From positions 1,116,001-1,180,000 of the forward strand of contig AP024889.1 of NCBI GenBank assembly GCA_024347015.1: DNA of 64,000 nucleotides. Reading direction: 5' to 3'. Under the pieces are notes generated by a model. It saw only the letters and a list, made by a program, of their open reading frames with translations. It was not told where the DNA came from and made no database searches. This document shows positions 9,374 to 18,413 of the stretch, piece by piece. The DNA is from Vibrio pectenicida. GTDB taxonomy: Bacteria > Pseudomonadota > Gammaproteobacteria > Enterobacterales > Vibrionaceae. The translations under genes and the position numbers were made by a program. Position 1 is the first letter of the stretch, and each line of letters starts with the position of its first letter.

Positions 9374-11404
9374 ATGAACATAAGACTGACCTTGTCCCCC
9401 TTAGCTTTCGCTATTGGAGGAGTCTTGGCGACAATGGCACCAAACGCAGTTTCGCAAGAACAAGAGGCGGCAGACGAAACCTTGCAAGTTATAGGTCACC
9501 AGTACCAAGGATATGCGGAGAATATGCCTCAATCTGGGACGAAAACAGATGTGGATTGGTTAGATGTTCCGCAAGCTGTCTCTGTGGTAACACAAACCGA
9601 GATGGAAGACAGAGGCGCTGTGCGTTTAGTCGATACTCTGGATGGTGTAGCAGGGGTCAATAATACCTTGGGAGAAGGCAGCCGAGACCAGTTTGTGATC
9701 CGTGGTTTTGATGCGCTTAATGATATGTATCGTGATGGCATGCGTGATGATGGCACCTTACAATCCTACCGTAGTCTTGCAAATATTGAGCGGGTTGAAG
9801 TGGTCAAAGGTCCAGCAGGCGCACTTTATGGGCGCGGTTCTGCGGGTGGCATTATCAACTTGGTCACTAAGCGAGCAAACGGTGATAACTTCACAACCGT
9901 CAAGGGCAGTGTAGGCAGCAATAGTCAGTTTGTTGGCCAACTGGATAGCTCGATGGCTCTTTCGGACAAGGTCAATGGCCGTATCAACCTAGAACATCGA
10001 CAAGCCGATTCTTATGTTGATCATGTAGATTCGAGTGATTTCTTTATTGCTCCGACTATTCGTGTCATGCCCAGTGAAGGCCACACTATCGACTTTGATG
10101 TTGAATATGCGCACCAAGAATTGGTGCCTTATCGCGGCGTTCCATCCAAAGATGGTAAACCTGTCGACGTATCTGAGAGTACTTTTTACGGCGGTACCAA
10201 TGATTATCAAGAATCAGATAGCCTGCGTCTTGGAGTGAATTATAAATGGCTGCTAAACAGCGAGTGGACTTGGACAAACCGCGCTGCTTATAACCATATT
10301 GAACTTAAACAGAAAGGGACACGTCAAGTAGCGGTAACAGGGAGTGAAGTTTCTCAAACAGTCAATAATTTTGGCTACGATCCACGAACAGCCACAACAC
10401 TGCAATCTGAGTTAGTGTGGGAAAGCCACTCTAACCAAATGATGGTAGGTGCTGACTACAATAAGATCAATATCGATTTCATTTCAGCCACAGATAAAGG
10501 TTTACCGAACAAAGATATTTACAATCCTGTCTCTGGGCCAACACCCGATCCCGGTTTCAACCCGTCACGTGACAATACCACCACCACAGCAGGTATTTAC
10601 CTTCAGGATGTATATACCCTAGGCGATCTATCGGTTATCGGTAACATGCGCTACGACGCGATGAAACTTGAGCAGCAAAAAGTCGGCTCAGCAAAAGAGA
10701 ATCTTGACGATAACAAAGTCAGTTATCGTGGTGGTTTGGTTTATCGCATTAGCAGTGATATGTCGGTGTATACGACTTTGGCCCGTTCATGGCAATTACC
10801 CTATGCAGGAATTTATATAAGTCCTACATTAGCTGAATTCTTTCAAACCGATCTCAAAGAAGTCGGCGCAAAAGCTTATCTACTCAATAATGCCTTGATG
10901 CTAAATGCTGCTGTGTTCCAAATTGACCAAGAGCAACCTCAAACTAATACAAACGGTGATGTGACTAGAAAAATCGACCAACAGCACCAAGGTTTTGAGC
11001 TTGAGGCACGCGGTCAAATCACAAAGCAATGGGATGTCTCTGTCGGCTATAGCTATCTGGATGCCGAAGTCAAAGCAACCGGCAAAAAGCCCAACGATGT
11101 GTCCGATCATCTGTTTTCACTTTGGAGTAGCTATCAGCTTGATGACAACTGGCGTATGGGTGGCGGCGTGAAATATGTCGGCGATCGTTATGCCGGTGAT
11201 AACGAATCAGTTGCATTAGGTGACTACACCACAGTTGACTTGATGGCAGCGTATACAACGGGCCGTCATAAAATTCAAGCCAATGCTTATAACGTACTTG
11301 ACGAGAAATACATTATCGGCACTACAAACGGTACCAGTGGCTTGAATCAAGTGGGTTACGGAGCCCCAGCAGAATTCATGCTTAGCTACGGATATCAATT
11401 CTAA
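9374..11404 (+). CDS. psuA: TonB-dependent ferric-vibrioferrin receptor PsuA (PvuA1-type)
   Basis: 676 residues. A signal peptide runs to about residue 28, followed by a TonB box-like ETLQVIG, a plug domain (about 55-165, with VEVVKGPAGALYGRGSAGG) and a long barrel ending in the aromatic LSYGYQF expected of outer-membrane proteins. It is the first of two receptor genes and lies directly downstream of the Fur-type site. In V. parahaemolyticus the gene in this position is the second vibrioferrin receptor and sits upstream of pvuA (recalled). Its sequence is quite unlike PvuA next door, so the two probably differ in TonB partner or ligand range. It uses an ATG with a GGAATTAG ribosome site. Confidence 0.85.
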   Translation: MNIRLTLSPLAFAIGGVLATMAPNAVSQEQEAADETLQVIGHQYQGYAENMPQSGTKTDVDWLDVPQAVSVVTQTEMEDRGAVRLVDTLDGVAGVNNTLGEGSRDQFVIRGFDALNDMYRDGMRDDGTLQSYRSLANIERVEVVKGPAGALYGRGSAGGIINLVTKRANGDNFTTVKGSVGSNSQFVGQLDSSMALSDKVNGRINLEHRQADSYVDHVDSSDFFIAPTIRVMPSEGHTIDFDVEYAHQELVPYRGVPSKDGKPVDVSESTFYGGTNDYQESDSLRLGVNYKWLLNSEWTWTNRAAYNHIELKQKGTRQVAVTGSEVSQTVNNFGYDPRTATTLQSELVWESHSNQMMVGADYNKINIDFISATDKGLPNKDIYNPVSGPTPDPGFNPSRDNTTTTAGIYLQDVYTLGDLSVIGNMRYDAMKLEQQKVGSAKENLDDNKVSYRGGLVYRISSDMSVYTTLARSWQLPYAGIYISPTLAEFFQTDLKEVGAKAYLLNNALMLNAAVFQIDQEQPQTNTNGDVTRKIDQQHQGFELEARGQITKQWDVSVGYSYLDAEVKATGKKPNDVSDHLFSLWSSYQLDDNWRMGGGVKYVGDRYAGDNESVALGDYTTVDLMAAYTTGRHKIQANAYNVLDEKYIIGTTNGTSGLNQVGYGAPAEFMLSYGYQF

Positions 11405-11432
11405 TCTTTCTCAGCATATTAGCGAATTTTTG

Positions 11433-11447
11433 GCCTCAACTTGAGGC
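11433..11447 (+). other. Small hairpin between psuA and pvuA
   Basis: GCCTC and GAGGC with a 5-base loop, 28 bases after the psuA stop, then CTATTTAG. It is short and probably only a weak attenuator or a 3'-end stabiliser. Confidence 0.3.
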
Positions 11448-11509
11448 TATTTAGCCCATGGGATCAACGTCTAGATCTTGGTCCTACTTTGCCTTTAAAG
11501 GAGATTTCC

Positions 11510-13651
11510 ATGTTTAATCAGAACTTGGATAGTAAACCTCAGACATCAGCACCAAAACAAGCGCAGCAGACACTGCGCCTAAGCGTGCTGGCAACCACCA
11601 TCGCTTCAGTGACTTCTATGAGTGCAATTGCTGCTAATGACACTCAAACTACCGAGGTTGAAACCCTTGTCGTAAAGGGCAGTTTGATCGGCCACTCTGA
11701 GCTAGAGGATGTAAAAGAGTATCCTGGCGCTCGCAACATTTTGACTCAAGATCAAATTAAGAAAACTTCCGCGTTATCGATTGACTCGGCGCTGCAAAGT
11801 GTTCCTGGAATTAAAGTTCAAGACGAGACAGGCACAGGTGTTTTACCTAATATCTCGGTCCGTGGCTTGAAGGCCAGCCGAAGTGGTCATGCACAATTTC
11901 TTATGGATGGCGTACCCCTGACTCTGGCTCCCTATGGCCATACAGGGCAATCTATTTTCCCAGCCACGATGGCGACGCTTGATAGGATAGATATTGTACG
12001 CGGCGGCGCGGCTGTGCAGTACGGACCCAATAACGTCGGTGGCGTGATCAATTTAGTGACCAAACCCATTCCACATCAATGGCAAACTGAAATCAGTAAC
12101 CGTTTGACTGTTTTTGAAGATGGCGACACGCCACTGAACGATGTTTATCTGCGCACGGGTGGCTGGCTAAGTGATACGCTTGCACTTCAAGTGGAAGGTA
12201 ACTTCTTAACCGGTGAAAGCTTTCGAGAGCACTCAGATACGGATGTCACCAACTTCCAAGCTAAGTTGCAATGGCTACTAAGCGACACTCAAGAGCTACA
12301 GGCCTTCGTACAACGCTATGATGCTGATACCCAAATGCCAGGCGCTTTAGCGCCAGCCGATTATGACAATGACCGCACCCAATCTAAGCGTCCGTATGAT
12401 GAATATCAAGGGGAGTCGACACGTTGGAGCTTGAAGTATTTACATGATCTCACCATCGCAGACGGCGGTGAGCTAGAAATACTGACTTTTGGTCACAACT
12501 CAGACCGCCTCTTTAAGTGGGGGTACATTAGCACTAAAGGCGAGAACTGGGCTGATCCTTCGCAACCCTCGACTGATATCCGCAAGTCACCACGTCAGTT
12601 CGCTGTTTACGGTGTTGAGCCTAAATTGGCCGTCTACATTGCTGGCCCTAGCGTAACGCAAAACTGGATCTTTGGCACCCGTTACGTCAACGAAGATATC
12701 GATTATAAATTAACCCAAACTTCAATCGCGCAAGGCTCAACTAGTATAGAACGTGATTGGCACCTAGACACTGACGCGTTTGCGGGTTATGTCAGTAATG
12801 AAATTGGCTTTTTTAACGATAGATTCAAAGTCACGCCGGGCATTCGTTATGAGTCCGTCAATATGACATTCGATGATTTTAAAGACTCGACAAGCACAGA
12901 TAATAAGGTTACTGAGTGGTTACCTGGCTTAACGCTTGCATATAATCTTACCGATCAATGGGTCGCCTATACCAATGCGCAAAAGTCTTTGCGTGCGCCG
13001 CAAATCGCCTATATCCGTGGCAAGGGCGAAGAGGGCAGTGAGCTTGCTTGGAACTATGAGTTAGGCGCTCGCTATACTCAAGATTCCACCAGTTTTAATG
13101 TTGCCCTTTACCGGATTGATTTTAAAGATCAGTTGGTATGGAATTCCACCACTCAATACTTCGACAATGTGGGTAAGACGCTTCATCAAGGGGTTGAGCT
13201 TTCAGCACGCTACGTTCCCGAATCTCTGCCTGCCTTGAGTTTAGGTGGCGGCTATACCTATTTGGATGCGACGCTTGAAGAAGGTGAGAACGAAGGCAAT
13301 CAACTGGCTCATACCTCTAAACATCAGCTTAACTGGGATGCCACTTATACCTTTAGCAAGTTAGAAACGACTTTGTCTGGATATTATTTCAGTGATGCAT
13401 ACTCGGATGAGGCAAACACGGTAGAAGAAGATTCCATCGGTAAAGCGGGTAAAATCCCTGCCTATATGGTGTGGAATTTGAACATAGGTTCTGATTTGTA
13501 CAAGGATGAAAACAGCAAGCTGCGGATGAATTTGGGTGTCAATAACCTATTTGATGAGGATTACTATTTCCGAGGTATTGATACTAGCCCAACAGGGCGC
13601 TACCCAGCGCCAGGTCGAACCTATATTTTGGATCTTAATTACCAGTTTTAA
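11510..13651 (+). CDS. pvuA: TonB-dependent ferric-vibrioferrin receptor PvuA
   Basis: 713 residues. The ATG at 11510 is preceded by AAAGGAGA at the right distance; an in-frame TTG at 11441 lies inside a hairpin and is rejected. The signal segment ends near residue 42 (MSAIAAND). A TonB box-like ETLVVKG follows, then a plug with DRIDIVRGGAAVQYGPNN, and a 22-strand-type barrel ending LDLNYQF. It resembles FecA-like citrate-type siderophore receptors, fitting vibrioferrin's citrate core. It binds ferric vibrioferrin at the surface and passes it to PvuB, using TonB energy. The next gene, pvuB, is separated by a strong hairpin at 13685, which would keep receptor mRNA above transporter mRNA. Confidence 0.9.
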   Translation: MFNQNLDSKPQTSAPKQAQQTLRLSVLATTIASVTSMSAIAANDTQTTEVETLVVKGSLIGHSELEDVKEYPGARNILTQDQIKKTSALSIDSALQSVPGIKVQDETGTGVLPNISVRGLKASRSGHAQFLMDGVPLTLAPYGHTGQSIFPATMATLDRIDIVRGGAAVQYGPNNVGGVINLVTKPIPHQWQTEISNRLTVFEDGDTPLNDVYLRTGGWLSDTLALQVEGNFLTGESFREHSDTDVTNFQAKLQWLLSDTQELQAFVQRYDADTQMPGALAPADYDNDRTQSKRPYDEYQGESTRWSLKYLHDLTIADGGELEILTFGHNSDRLFKWGYISTKGENWADPSQPSTDIRKSPRQFAVYGVEPKLAVYIAGPSVTQNWIFGTRYVNEDIDYKLTQTSIAQGSTSIERDWHLDTDAFAGYVSNEIGFFNDRFKVTPGIRYESVNMTFDDFKDSTSTDNKVTEWLPGLTLAYNLTDQWVAYTNAQKSLRAPQIAYIRGKGEEGSELAWNYELGARYTQDSTSFNVALYRIDFKDQLVWNSTTQYFDNVGKTLHQGVELSARYVPESLPALSLGGGYTYLDATLEEGENEGNQLAHTSKHQLNWDATYTFSKLETTLSGYYFSDAYSDEANTVEEDSIGKAGKIPAYMVWNLNIGSDLYKDENSKLRMNLGVNNLFDEDYYFRGIDTSPTGRYPAPGRTYILDLNYQF

Positions 13652-13684
13652 CATTTAAAACTCTGAAACTATTGACAAATATAC

Positions 13685-13709
13685 AGTCGCCAATACTCTT
13701 GGCGACTTT
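13685..13709 (+). terminator. Intercistronic attenuator hairpin between pvuA and pvuB
   Basis: Perfect 9-bp stem (AGTCGCCAA and TTGGCGACT) with a 5-base loop, then TTGATGG and TTTT. The T run is short and displaced, which suits partial termination or 3'-end protection in an operon rather than a full stop. Confidence 0.6.
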
Positions 13710-13739
13710 GATGGTTTTAGCGTTAAAGGAAAGTTAGCT

Positions 13740-14666
13740 ATGAATAATCACGCTCGACGTTTGTTACCACATAAGCGATTAGGATCTGTTTTGGCTTTGT
13801 TGGTGGTTACTTTATCTTCTTTTACAACTTCAGCTAGCCCTAGAACGATACGAGATGAGCAAGGCTTGTTTGAAATTGATACCACGCCGCATCGTGTTGT
13901 GGTGTTGGAGTTTTCTTTTGTCGATGCATTGGCTGCGGTGGGCGTGTCACCTGTCGGCGTTGCCGATGATAACGACGCTTCTCGGGTGATTCCGGCGGTG
14001 CGCAAACTCATCAAACCATGGAAATCTGTGGGTATGCGCGCTCAACCAAGTTTAGAAGCGATTGCGGTTTTAAAACCGGATTTGATCATTGCGGATGCTG
14101 AGCGCCACCGCACGGTTTTAAAAGATTTGCAACGAATCGCGCCTACGCTACTTCTTAAGAGTCGAGGGGAAACTTATCAAGAGAACTTAGAGTCGGCACG
14201 CAAAATTGGCGCTGCGCTTAATCAGCAGTTTGCCATGGAGCAAAGAATTGAGCGCCACCACCAAACCATGGCGGAATTTAAGGGGCATTTTTCTCTCAAG
14301 CAAACTATTCAATTTGCCGTGGTGTCAGACAAAGGTATGTGGCTACATAGCCCAGCCTCTTATGCCGGTGGCGTGCTGACAACATTAGGGATTTCAAGTC
14401 CTATCAAAGAGCAAACCAACAAAGCGTACCTGCCGACCAGTTTCGAACTCTTGCTAAAAACCAACCCAGATTGGCTACTTTTGGGGGCTTATTCCCACCC
14501 TAATGTGATTAATGATTGGCAGAAAAATCCACTGTTTAATCTACTTACATCGGCAAAAAATAAACGCCTTGTTGAAGTGTCACCTGAGCTTTGGTCACTA
14601 AATAGAGGTATGTTGGCCGCTGAGCAAATGGCAACAAACCTTGAGCAGATTTTGGACCCCTCATGA
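13740..14666 (+). CDS. pvuB: Ferric-vibrioferrin periplasmic binding protein PvuB
   Basis: 308 residues with an N-terminal signal peptide (basic start, hydrophobic core, cleavage near SFTTSAS at about 30). The rest is a class III (FecB/FepB-like) binding protein: two lobes joined by a long helix, with [20 protein letters not shown] in the first lobe and a [17 protein letters not shown] tail. It carries ferric vibrioferrin from the receptors to PvuCD. AAAGGAAAG precedes the ATG. Its stop overlaps the pvuC start in ATGA. Confidence 0.9.
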   Translation: MNNHARRLLPHKRLGSVLALLVVTLSSFTTSASPRTIRDEQGLFEIDTTPHRVVVLEFSFVDALAAVGVSPVGVADDNDASRVIPAVRKLIKPWKSVGMRAQPSLEAIAVLKPDLIIADAERHRTVLKDLQRIAPTLLLKSRGETYQENLESARKIGAALNQQFAMEQRIERHHQTMAEFKGHFSLKQTIQFAVVSDKGMWLHSPASYAGGVLTTLGISSPIKEQTNKAYLPTSFELLLKTNPDWLLLGAYSHPNVINDWQKNPLFNLLTSAKNKRLVEVSPELWSLNRGMLAAEQMATNLEQILDPS

Positions 14667-15712
14667 GTAATGGGGTACTGTTAAACTGCGGGCTTGACGT
14701 TAAGAATACACACTCGCAGAGTTTTGCTTGGCGAGTCATTTTGTTGGTCGGATTGGTATCGAGTTTGGCTTTTTGTGGCTACATTGCTTCTATGCTGGGC
14801 TGGTCGAGTTTTACACTGACCGCTTCCGACTTGATTGAATATTGGTTTGCGTTTGATGAAGCTAATATCACGCACCAGATATTAGCCACGCTCAGAGCGC
14901 CAAGAGCTTATTCAGGGCTATTAATTGGCGCAGGCCTCGCTGTGTCAGGCCTTCTGATGCAAGGTTTAACCCGAAACCCTTTAGCGTCTCCTTCAATTCT
15001 TGGTATTAACGCAGGTGCCGCGTGTTTTATGGTGCTTGCGTCTATTGGTCTGCCTATCCTCTCTGAGCTAAACCCTATTATTAATGCAGTTTGTGGCGCT
15101 TTACTAAGTGGCATTACTGTGATGCTTCTTGGCGGCTTTTTCTCTGCTCGCTCTCACCCTTTGCGCCTAGTGTTAGCTGGCATTGCAATTAGCGCGCTTC
15201 TTGTTGGTATCACACGAGCGGCATTGATCCTTGGCGATGATATGGCTTATATCGTATTACATTGGCTGACTGGATCTTTATCGACCCTAGACAATAATCA
15301 ATGGCAGCAGCTTTGGCCGCCAGTGTTAGCTGGATTGATATTAGCTTTAGGTCTCGCTCGTAATCTCAATGTGTTGGCGTTGGGGGATGAAGTCGCGATT
15401 GGCTTAGGGAGTAATATCTGGCTCACTCGCGTGTTAAGTGGAACCGCGATTGTATTGTTGGCTGGTTCAAGCGTTGCGATTGCTGGCCCAATTGGTTTTG
15501 TTGGCTTGTTAGTCCCTCATTTAATTCGGCCGATTATTGGCCACAACTATCATTTGTTGATCCCTATTTCAGCGCTTGCTGGCGCGGCTCTTGTGGCCTG
15601 GTCAGATGCAATATCAAGAGCCATTGCTTTTCCGACCGAAACTCCTGTTGGGGTGATCACTGCTTTACTTGGTACGCCATGTTTTATTTTGCTTGCGATG
15701 AGGAGAGCCTGA
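14663..15712 (+). CDS. pvuC: Ferric-vibrioferrin ABC transporter permease PvuC
   Basis: 349 residues, FecCD/BtuC family, with about nine to ten hydrophobic helices. The conserved C-terminal block reads [20 protein letters not shown] and an N-terminal block reads [19 protein letters not shown]. It forms the inner-membrane channel with PvuD. Its start overlaps pvuB by four bases (ATGA) and its stop shares a base with the pvuD ATG. Confidence 0.92.
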   Translation: MSNGVLLNCGLDVKNTHSQSFAWRVILLVGLVSSLAFCGYIASMLGWSSFTLTASDLIEYWFAFDEANITHQILATLRAPRAYSGLLIGAGLAVSGLLMQGLTRNPLASPSILGINAGAACFMVLASIGLPILSELNPIINAVCGALLSGITVMLLGGFFSARSHPLRLVLAGIAISALLVGITRAALILGDDMAYIVLHWLTGSLSTLDNNQWQQLWPPVLAGLILALGLARNLNVLALGDEVAIGLGSNIWLTRVLSGTAIVLLAGSSVAIAGPIGFVGLLVPHLIRPIIGHNYHLLIPISALAGAALVAWSDAISRAIAFPTETPVGVITALLGTPCFILLAMRRA

Positions 15713-16683
15713 TGCATCACAGGACAAAACTATTTTTCTTATTTGGCCTAGTTATGTTGGTGGCATCCACAGGTCTATTTGTGGGTGCTGCTTCGCTGAG
15801 CGTGTCACAAGTGATTGAACATTTGCTTGCATTGTCGAGCGATGACTTTGTGATTCATCAGTACCGATTGCCACGCGCTCTTCTTGCGATTAGTGTCGGG
15901 GCCGGTCTTGGACTCTCTGGCGTGTTGGTGCAAGGCGTTATATGCAACCCATTGGCTTCTCCTGATCTGATGGGCATTAGTGCTGGAGCGGGTCTTGCGG
16001 CCACAATTTGCTTAGTTCTGTTTCCAAGTGCGCCGGTGAATATTTTGCCTTTGGTTGCCATGTTGGGTGGCATTTTGGCGGCGGGACTGATTGCATTATT
16101 GGCTTGGTGGTCGCAACCAACACCTGCAAAACTTGCCCTAATTGGTATTTCAGTTAGTGCGTTTCTGGCAAGCGGGATCGACTTTTTACTTATTACCAAT
16201 CCTTTAGAAATTAATACAGCAATGGTTTGGCTCACCGGCAGTCTTTGGGGCAGAAATTGGCAGCAAGTGCCTTTTATTTGGGGGGCCTTAGCCATCTTGC
16301 TGCCGTTTGCTTTTTGGCTAGCGTGGCGTTTAGATGTCATGGGACTTGGCGAAGAAAGTGCAACCACGCTTGGGATAAACCCAAAGCAGGTTCAGGTTTT
16401 TGCGCTTATATCGGCCGTTTTACTTGCTAGCATTAGTGTTTCAGTTGCTGGAACCATCAGTTTTGTCGGGTTACTTGCGCCACATTTAGCTCGTTTGTTG
16501 TTTGGGCACAACCATAAAATGTTGATCCCTGCTTCCGCGCTGATCGGCGCTATTGTAGTCACATGTGCCGATGGTCTCGCTAGAGGTTTGCAGCCGCCGA
16601 TTGAACTACCTGCAGGGGTACTTACCTCTGTGATTGGCGCACCTTATTTTATTTTTCTTCTTTATCGTTATCGAGGTTGGTAA
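15712..16683 (+). CDS. pvuD: Ferric-vibrioferrin ABC transporter permease PvuD
   Basis: 323 residues, FecCD family, paired with PvuC. It has the same two family blocks: RLPRALLAISVGAGLGLSG near the N terminus and GTISFVGLLAPHLARLLFGH near the C terminus. I start it at the ATG at 15712 (CTGATG, overlapping the pvuC stop), preceded by GAGGAGAG. A longer open frame from 15679 would overlap pvuC by 34 bases and adds residues atypical of the family. Confidence 0.92.
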   Translation: MHHRTKLFFLFGLVMLVASTGLFVGAASLSVSQVIEHLLALSSDDFVIHQYRLPRALLAISVGAGLGLSGVLVQGVICNPLASPDLMGISAGAGLAATICLVLFPSAPVNILPLVAMLGGILAAGLIALLAWWSQPTPAKLALIGISVSAFLASGIDFLLITNPLEINTAMVWLTGSLWGRNWQQVPFIWGALAILLPFAFWLAWRLDVMGLGEESATTLGINPKQVQVFALISAVLLASISVSVAGTISFVGLLAPHLARLLFGHNHKMLIPASALIGAIVVTCADGLARGLQPPIELPAGVLTSVIGAPYFIFLLYRYRGW

Positions 16684-16685
16684 CC

Positions 16686-17450
16686 ATGCTTGAAACCAAG
16701 AACCTTTCCGTTGCGTATGGAAAACAAACCATTATTGCCAATCTGTCTGTGTCTATCCCCAAGGGAAAAATCACTGCTTTGGTTGGGCCAAATGGGTGTG
16801 GTAAATCGACCTTGTTGAAAACCCTTGTAAGGATTAATAAAGCCAACTCAGGTGAAGTGTTTCTTGAAGGCAAAACATTGTCTAGTTATGGCGATAAAGC
16901 TCTAGCTCGTTCCTTATCCCTGTTACCACAAATACTGGTGAACCCTGAAGGTATTACGGTTCGAAAATTGGTCGAATATGGGCGTTCTCCCTATGTTTCG
17001 CATTGGGGAAGGTTGGATCAAGATGATAAAAATATCGTTGAACAAGCAATGCGTGACACAAGTGTTCTTGAGTATGCTGATAAAACCTTGGATTCTTTGT
17101 CGGGAGGGCAGAGGCAAAGGGCATGGATTGCCATGGTGGTAGCGCAAGATACGGATGTGGTAATGTTTGATGAGCCAACGACGTACCTAGATATGTCGCA
17201 TCAGGTTGAGCTAATGAAATTGATCCAGCAAATGAATGCCAAAGGGAAGACTGTGGTAGTGGTGTTACACGATCTCAATCAGGCGTGTCGCTATTGCAAT
17301 CATTTAGTGGTGTTAAAGCAAGGGTGCATTGTTGAGCAAGGTTCACCTGATGAGGTGATGACGGAAACATTGCTTAATGATGTTTTTGATCTAAAAGCTA
17401 ATGTGTTTCGAGACCCGGTCTCAAATACTCCAATGTGCGTGGCGGTTTAG
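16686..17450 (+). CDS. pvuE: Ferric-vibrioferrin ABC transporter ATPase PvuE
   Basis: 254 residues, the usual size of FecE-type ATPases. Walker A GPNGCGKST lies at residues 34-42, the ABC signature LSGGQRQRAW near 140, Walker B VVMFDEPTTYLD near 160 and the switch histidine in VVVLHDLNQ. It powers import through PvuC/PvuD. The ATG at 16686 lies two bases after the pvuD stop; a TTG at 16677 is in frame but less likely. Confidence 0.92.
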   Translation: MLETKNLSVAYGKQTIIANLSVSIPKGKITALVGPNGCGKSTLLKTLVRINKANSGEVFLEGKTLSSYGDKALARSLSLLPQILVNPEGITVRKLVEYGRSPYVSHWGRLDQDDKNIVEQAMRDTSVLEYADKTLDSLSGGQRQRAWIAMVVAQDTDVVMFDEPTTYLDMSHQVELMKLIQQMNAKGKTVVVVLHDLNQACRYCNHLVVLKQGCIVEQGSPDEVMTETLLNDVFDLKANVFRDPVSNTPMCVAV

Positions 17451-17479
17451 AAAAATCTAATTTAATGCTATTGCTGATT

Positions 17480-17507
17480 TTTACTATTTTTTTCACTCAA
17501 TAGTAAA
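17480..17507 (+). terminator. Possible terminator of the psuA-pvuABCDE operon
   Basis: Perfect 9-bp AT-rich inverted repeat (TTTACTATT and AATAGTAAA) with a T-rich 10-base loop, 29 bases after the pvuE stop. No T run follows, so efficiency is doubtful. Confidence 0.4.
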
Positions 17508-17611
17508 CTATCCGGATAATATAGGGTTCCTTAAACATATCTCTTAGAGCTGTCATATGGTAGATTTTTAATTGATATGTTTAACATTTATTAATTGGAG
17601 CTATCGAGCAG

Positions 17612-18349
17612 ATGTTAGTAGCGAGATGTGTTGTGTTGTGGTTTGCGCTGCTTCCTCACGTAGTTTTTGCTTTGGGGAATACCCATATTGAGTCTTTCAG
17701 TAAGGCTAAACAGTTGATGCAGAAAGAGATCTTTGTTGGTGATGCGATTCAGCGTACTTTGTATTGTGATGCGTCGTTTAATATCAACAAGTACGTCACT
17801 TTGCCAGAAGGTTTTACGACCGACAAATATCGTGGACGTTTAAATAAATGGGAAGCTGAACATATTGTCCCAGCAGAGAACTTTGGACGAGCTTTCCCTG
17901 CTTGGCGTGATGGACATCCTGATTGTGTTGACAGTAAAGGTAAGGCATTTAAAGGCCGCAATTGTGCGTCTAAAGTGAGCAAGGATTATCGTTTAATGCA
18001 GGCTGATATGTTTAACTTGTATCCAGCAATTGGTAGTGTTAATGCACAAAGACAAAATTATAATTTTGTTATGTTGGCAAATAGTACATCAAGTTTTGGT
18101 AGTTGTGATATGAGAATTGACGCTAAAAAAGTACAACCACCTGAGAATGCACGAGGAAAGATAGCGAGGGCTTACCTTTACATGGAAGCTGTTTATCCTA
18201 TTTATCAGATGAGTGGTTCCCAACGTAAGCTTATGAATGCTTGGGATAGTCAATATCCTATGACAAACGTTGAATGTGAAATTGGTAAACGGATAAGTGC
18301 AGCGCAGCAGTCATCTAATCCTATACTTGAGCAGCGTTGCCCTTTATAA
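17612..18349 (+). CDS. Periplasmic/extracellular endonuclease I (Dns/EndA family)
   Basis: 245 residues with a signal peptide of about 20 residues (cleavage after VVFA). The nuclease core has EAEHIVPAENFG, with the catalytic His at about 84, and a metal-site Asn in MQADMFNLYPAIG. Several cysteines fit the disulfide-bonded Vvn/EndA fold. It degrades double- and single-stranded DNA outside the cytoplasm; in Vibrio it limits natural transformation and supplies nucleotides (family knowledge). A weak GGAG site precedes the ATG. It is a single-gene unit closed by a hairpin at 18353. Confidence 0.92.
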   Translation: MLVARCVVLWFALLPHVVFALGNTHIESFSKAKQLMQKEIFVGDAIQRTLYCDASFNINKYVTLPEGFTTDKYRGRLNKWEAEHIVPAENFGRAFPAWRDGHPDCVDSKGKAFKGRNCASKVSKDYRLMQADMFNLYPAIGSVNAQRQNYNFVMLANSTSSFGSCDMRIDAKKVQPPENARGKIARAYLYMEAVYPIYQMSGSQRKLMNAWDSQYPMTNVECEIGKRISAAQQSSNPILEQRCPL

Positions 18350-18352
18350 ATG

Positions 18353-18382
18353 ACCACCCCTAATATGGTATAGAGGGGTGGT
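18353..18382. terminator. Bidirectional terminator hairpin
   Basis: Perfect 9-bp GC-rich stem (ACCACCCCT and AGGGGTGGT) with a 12-base loop between the convergent endonuclease and protease genes. The flanking T content is modest on both strands. Confidence 0.7.
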
Positions 18383-18413
18383 TATTCGTTGACTTAATTA
18401 GTCGATAATATAG

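Noticed and set aside
11441..11509. Longer PvuA from a TTG at 11441
   Set aside because: The start lies in a hairpin, has no ribosome site and would hide the normal signal peptide; the ATG at 11510 has AAAGGAGA.
15858..16367. 169-codon minus-strand frame inside pvuD
   Set aside because: It is the antisense shadow of a conserved permease, with no ribosome site.
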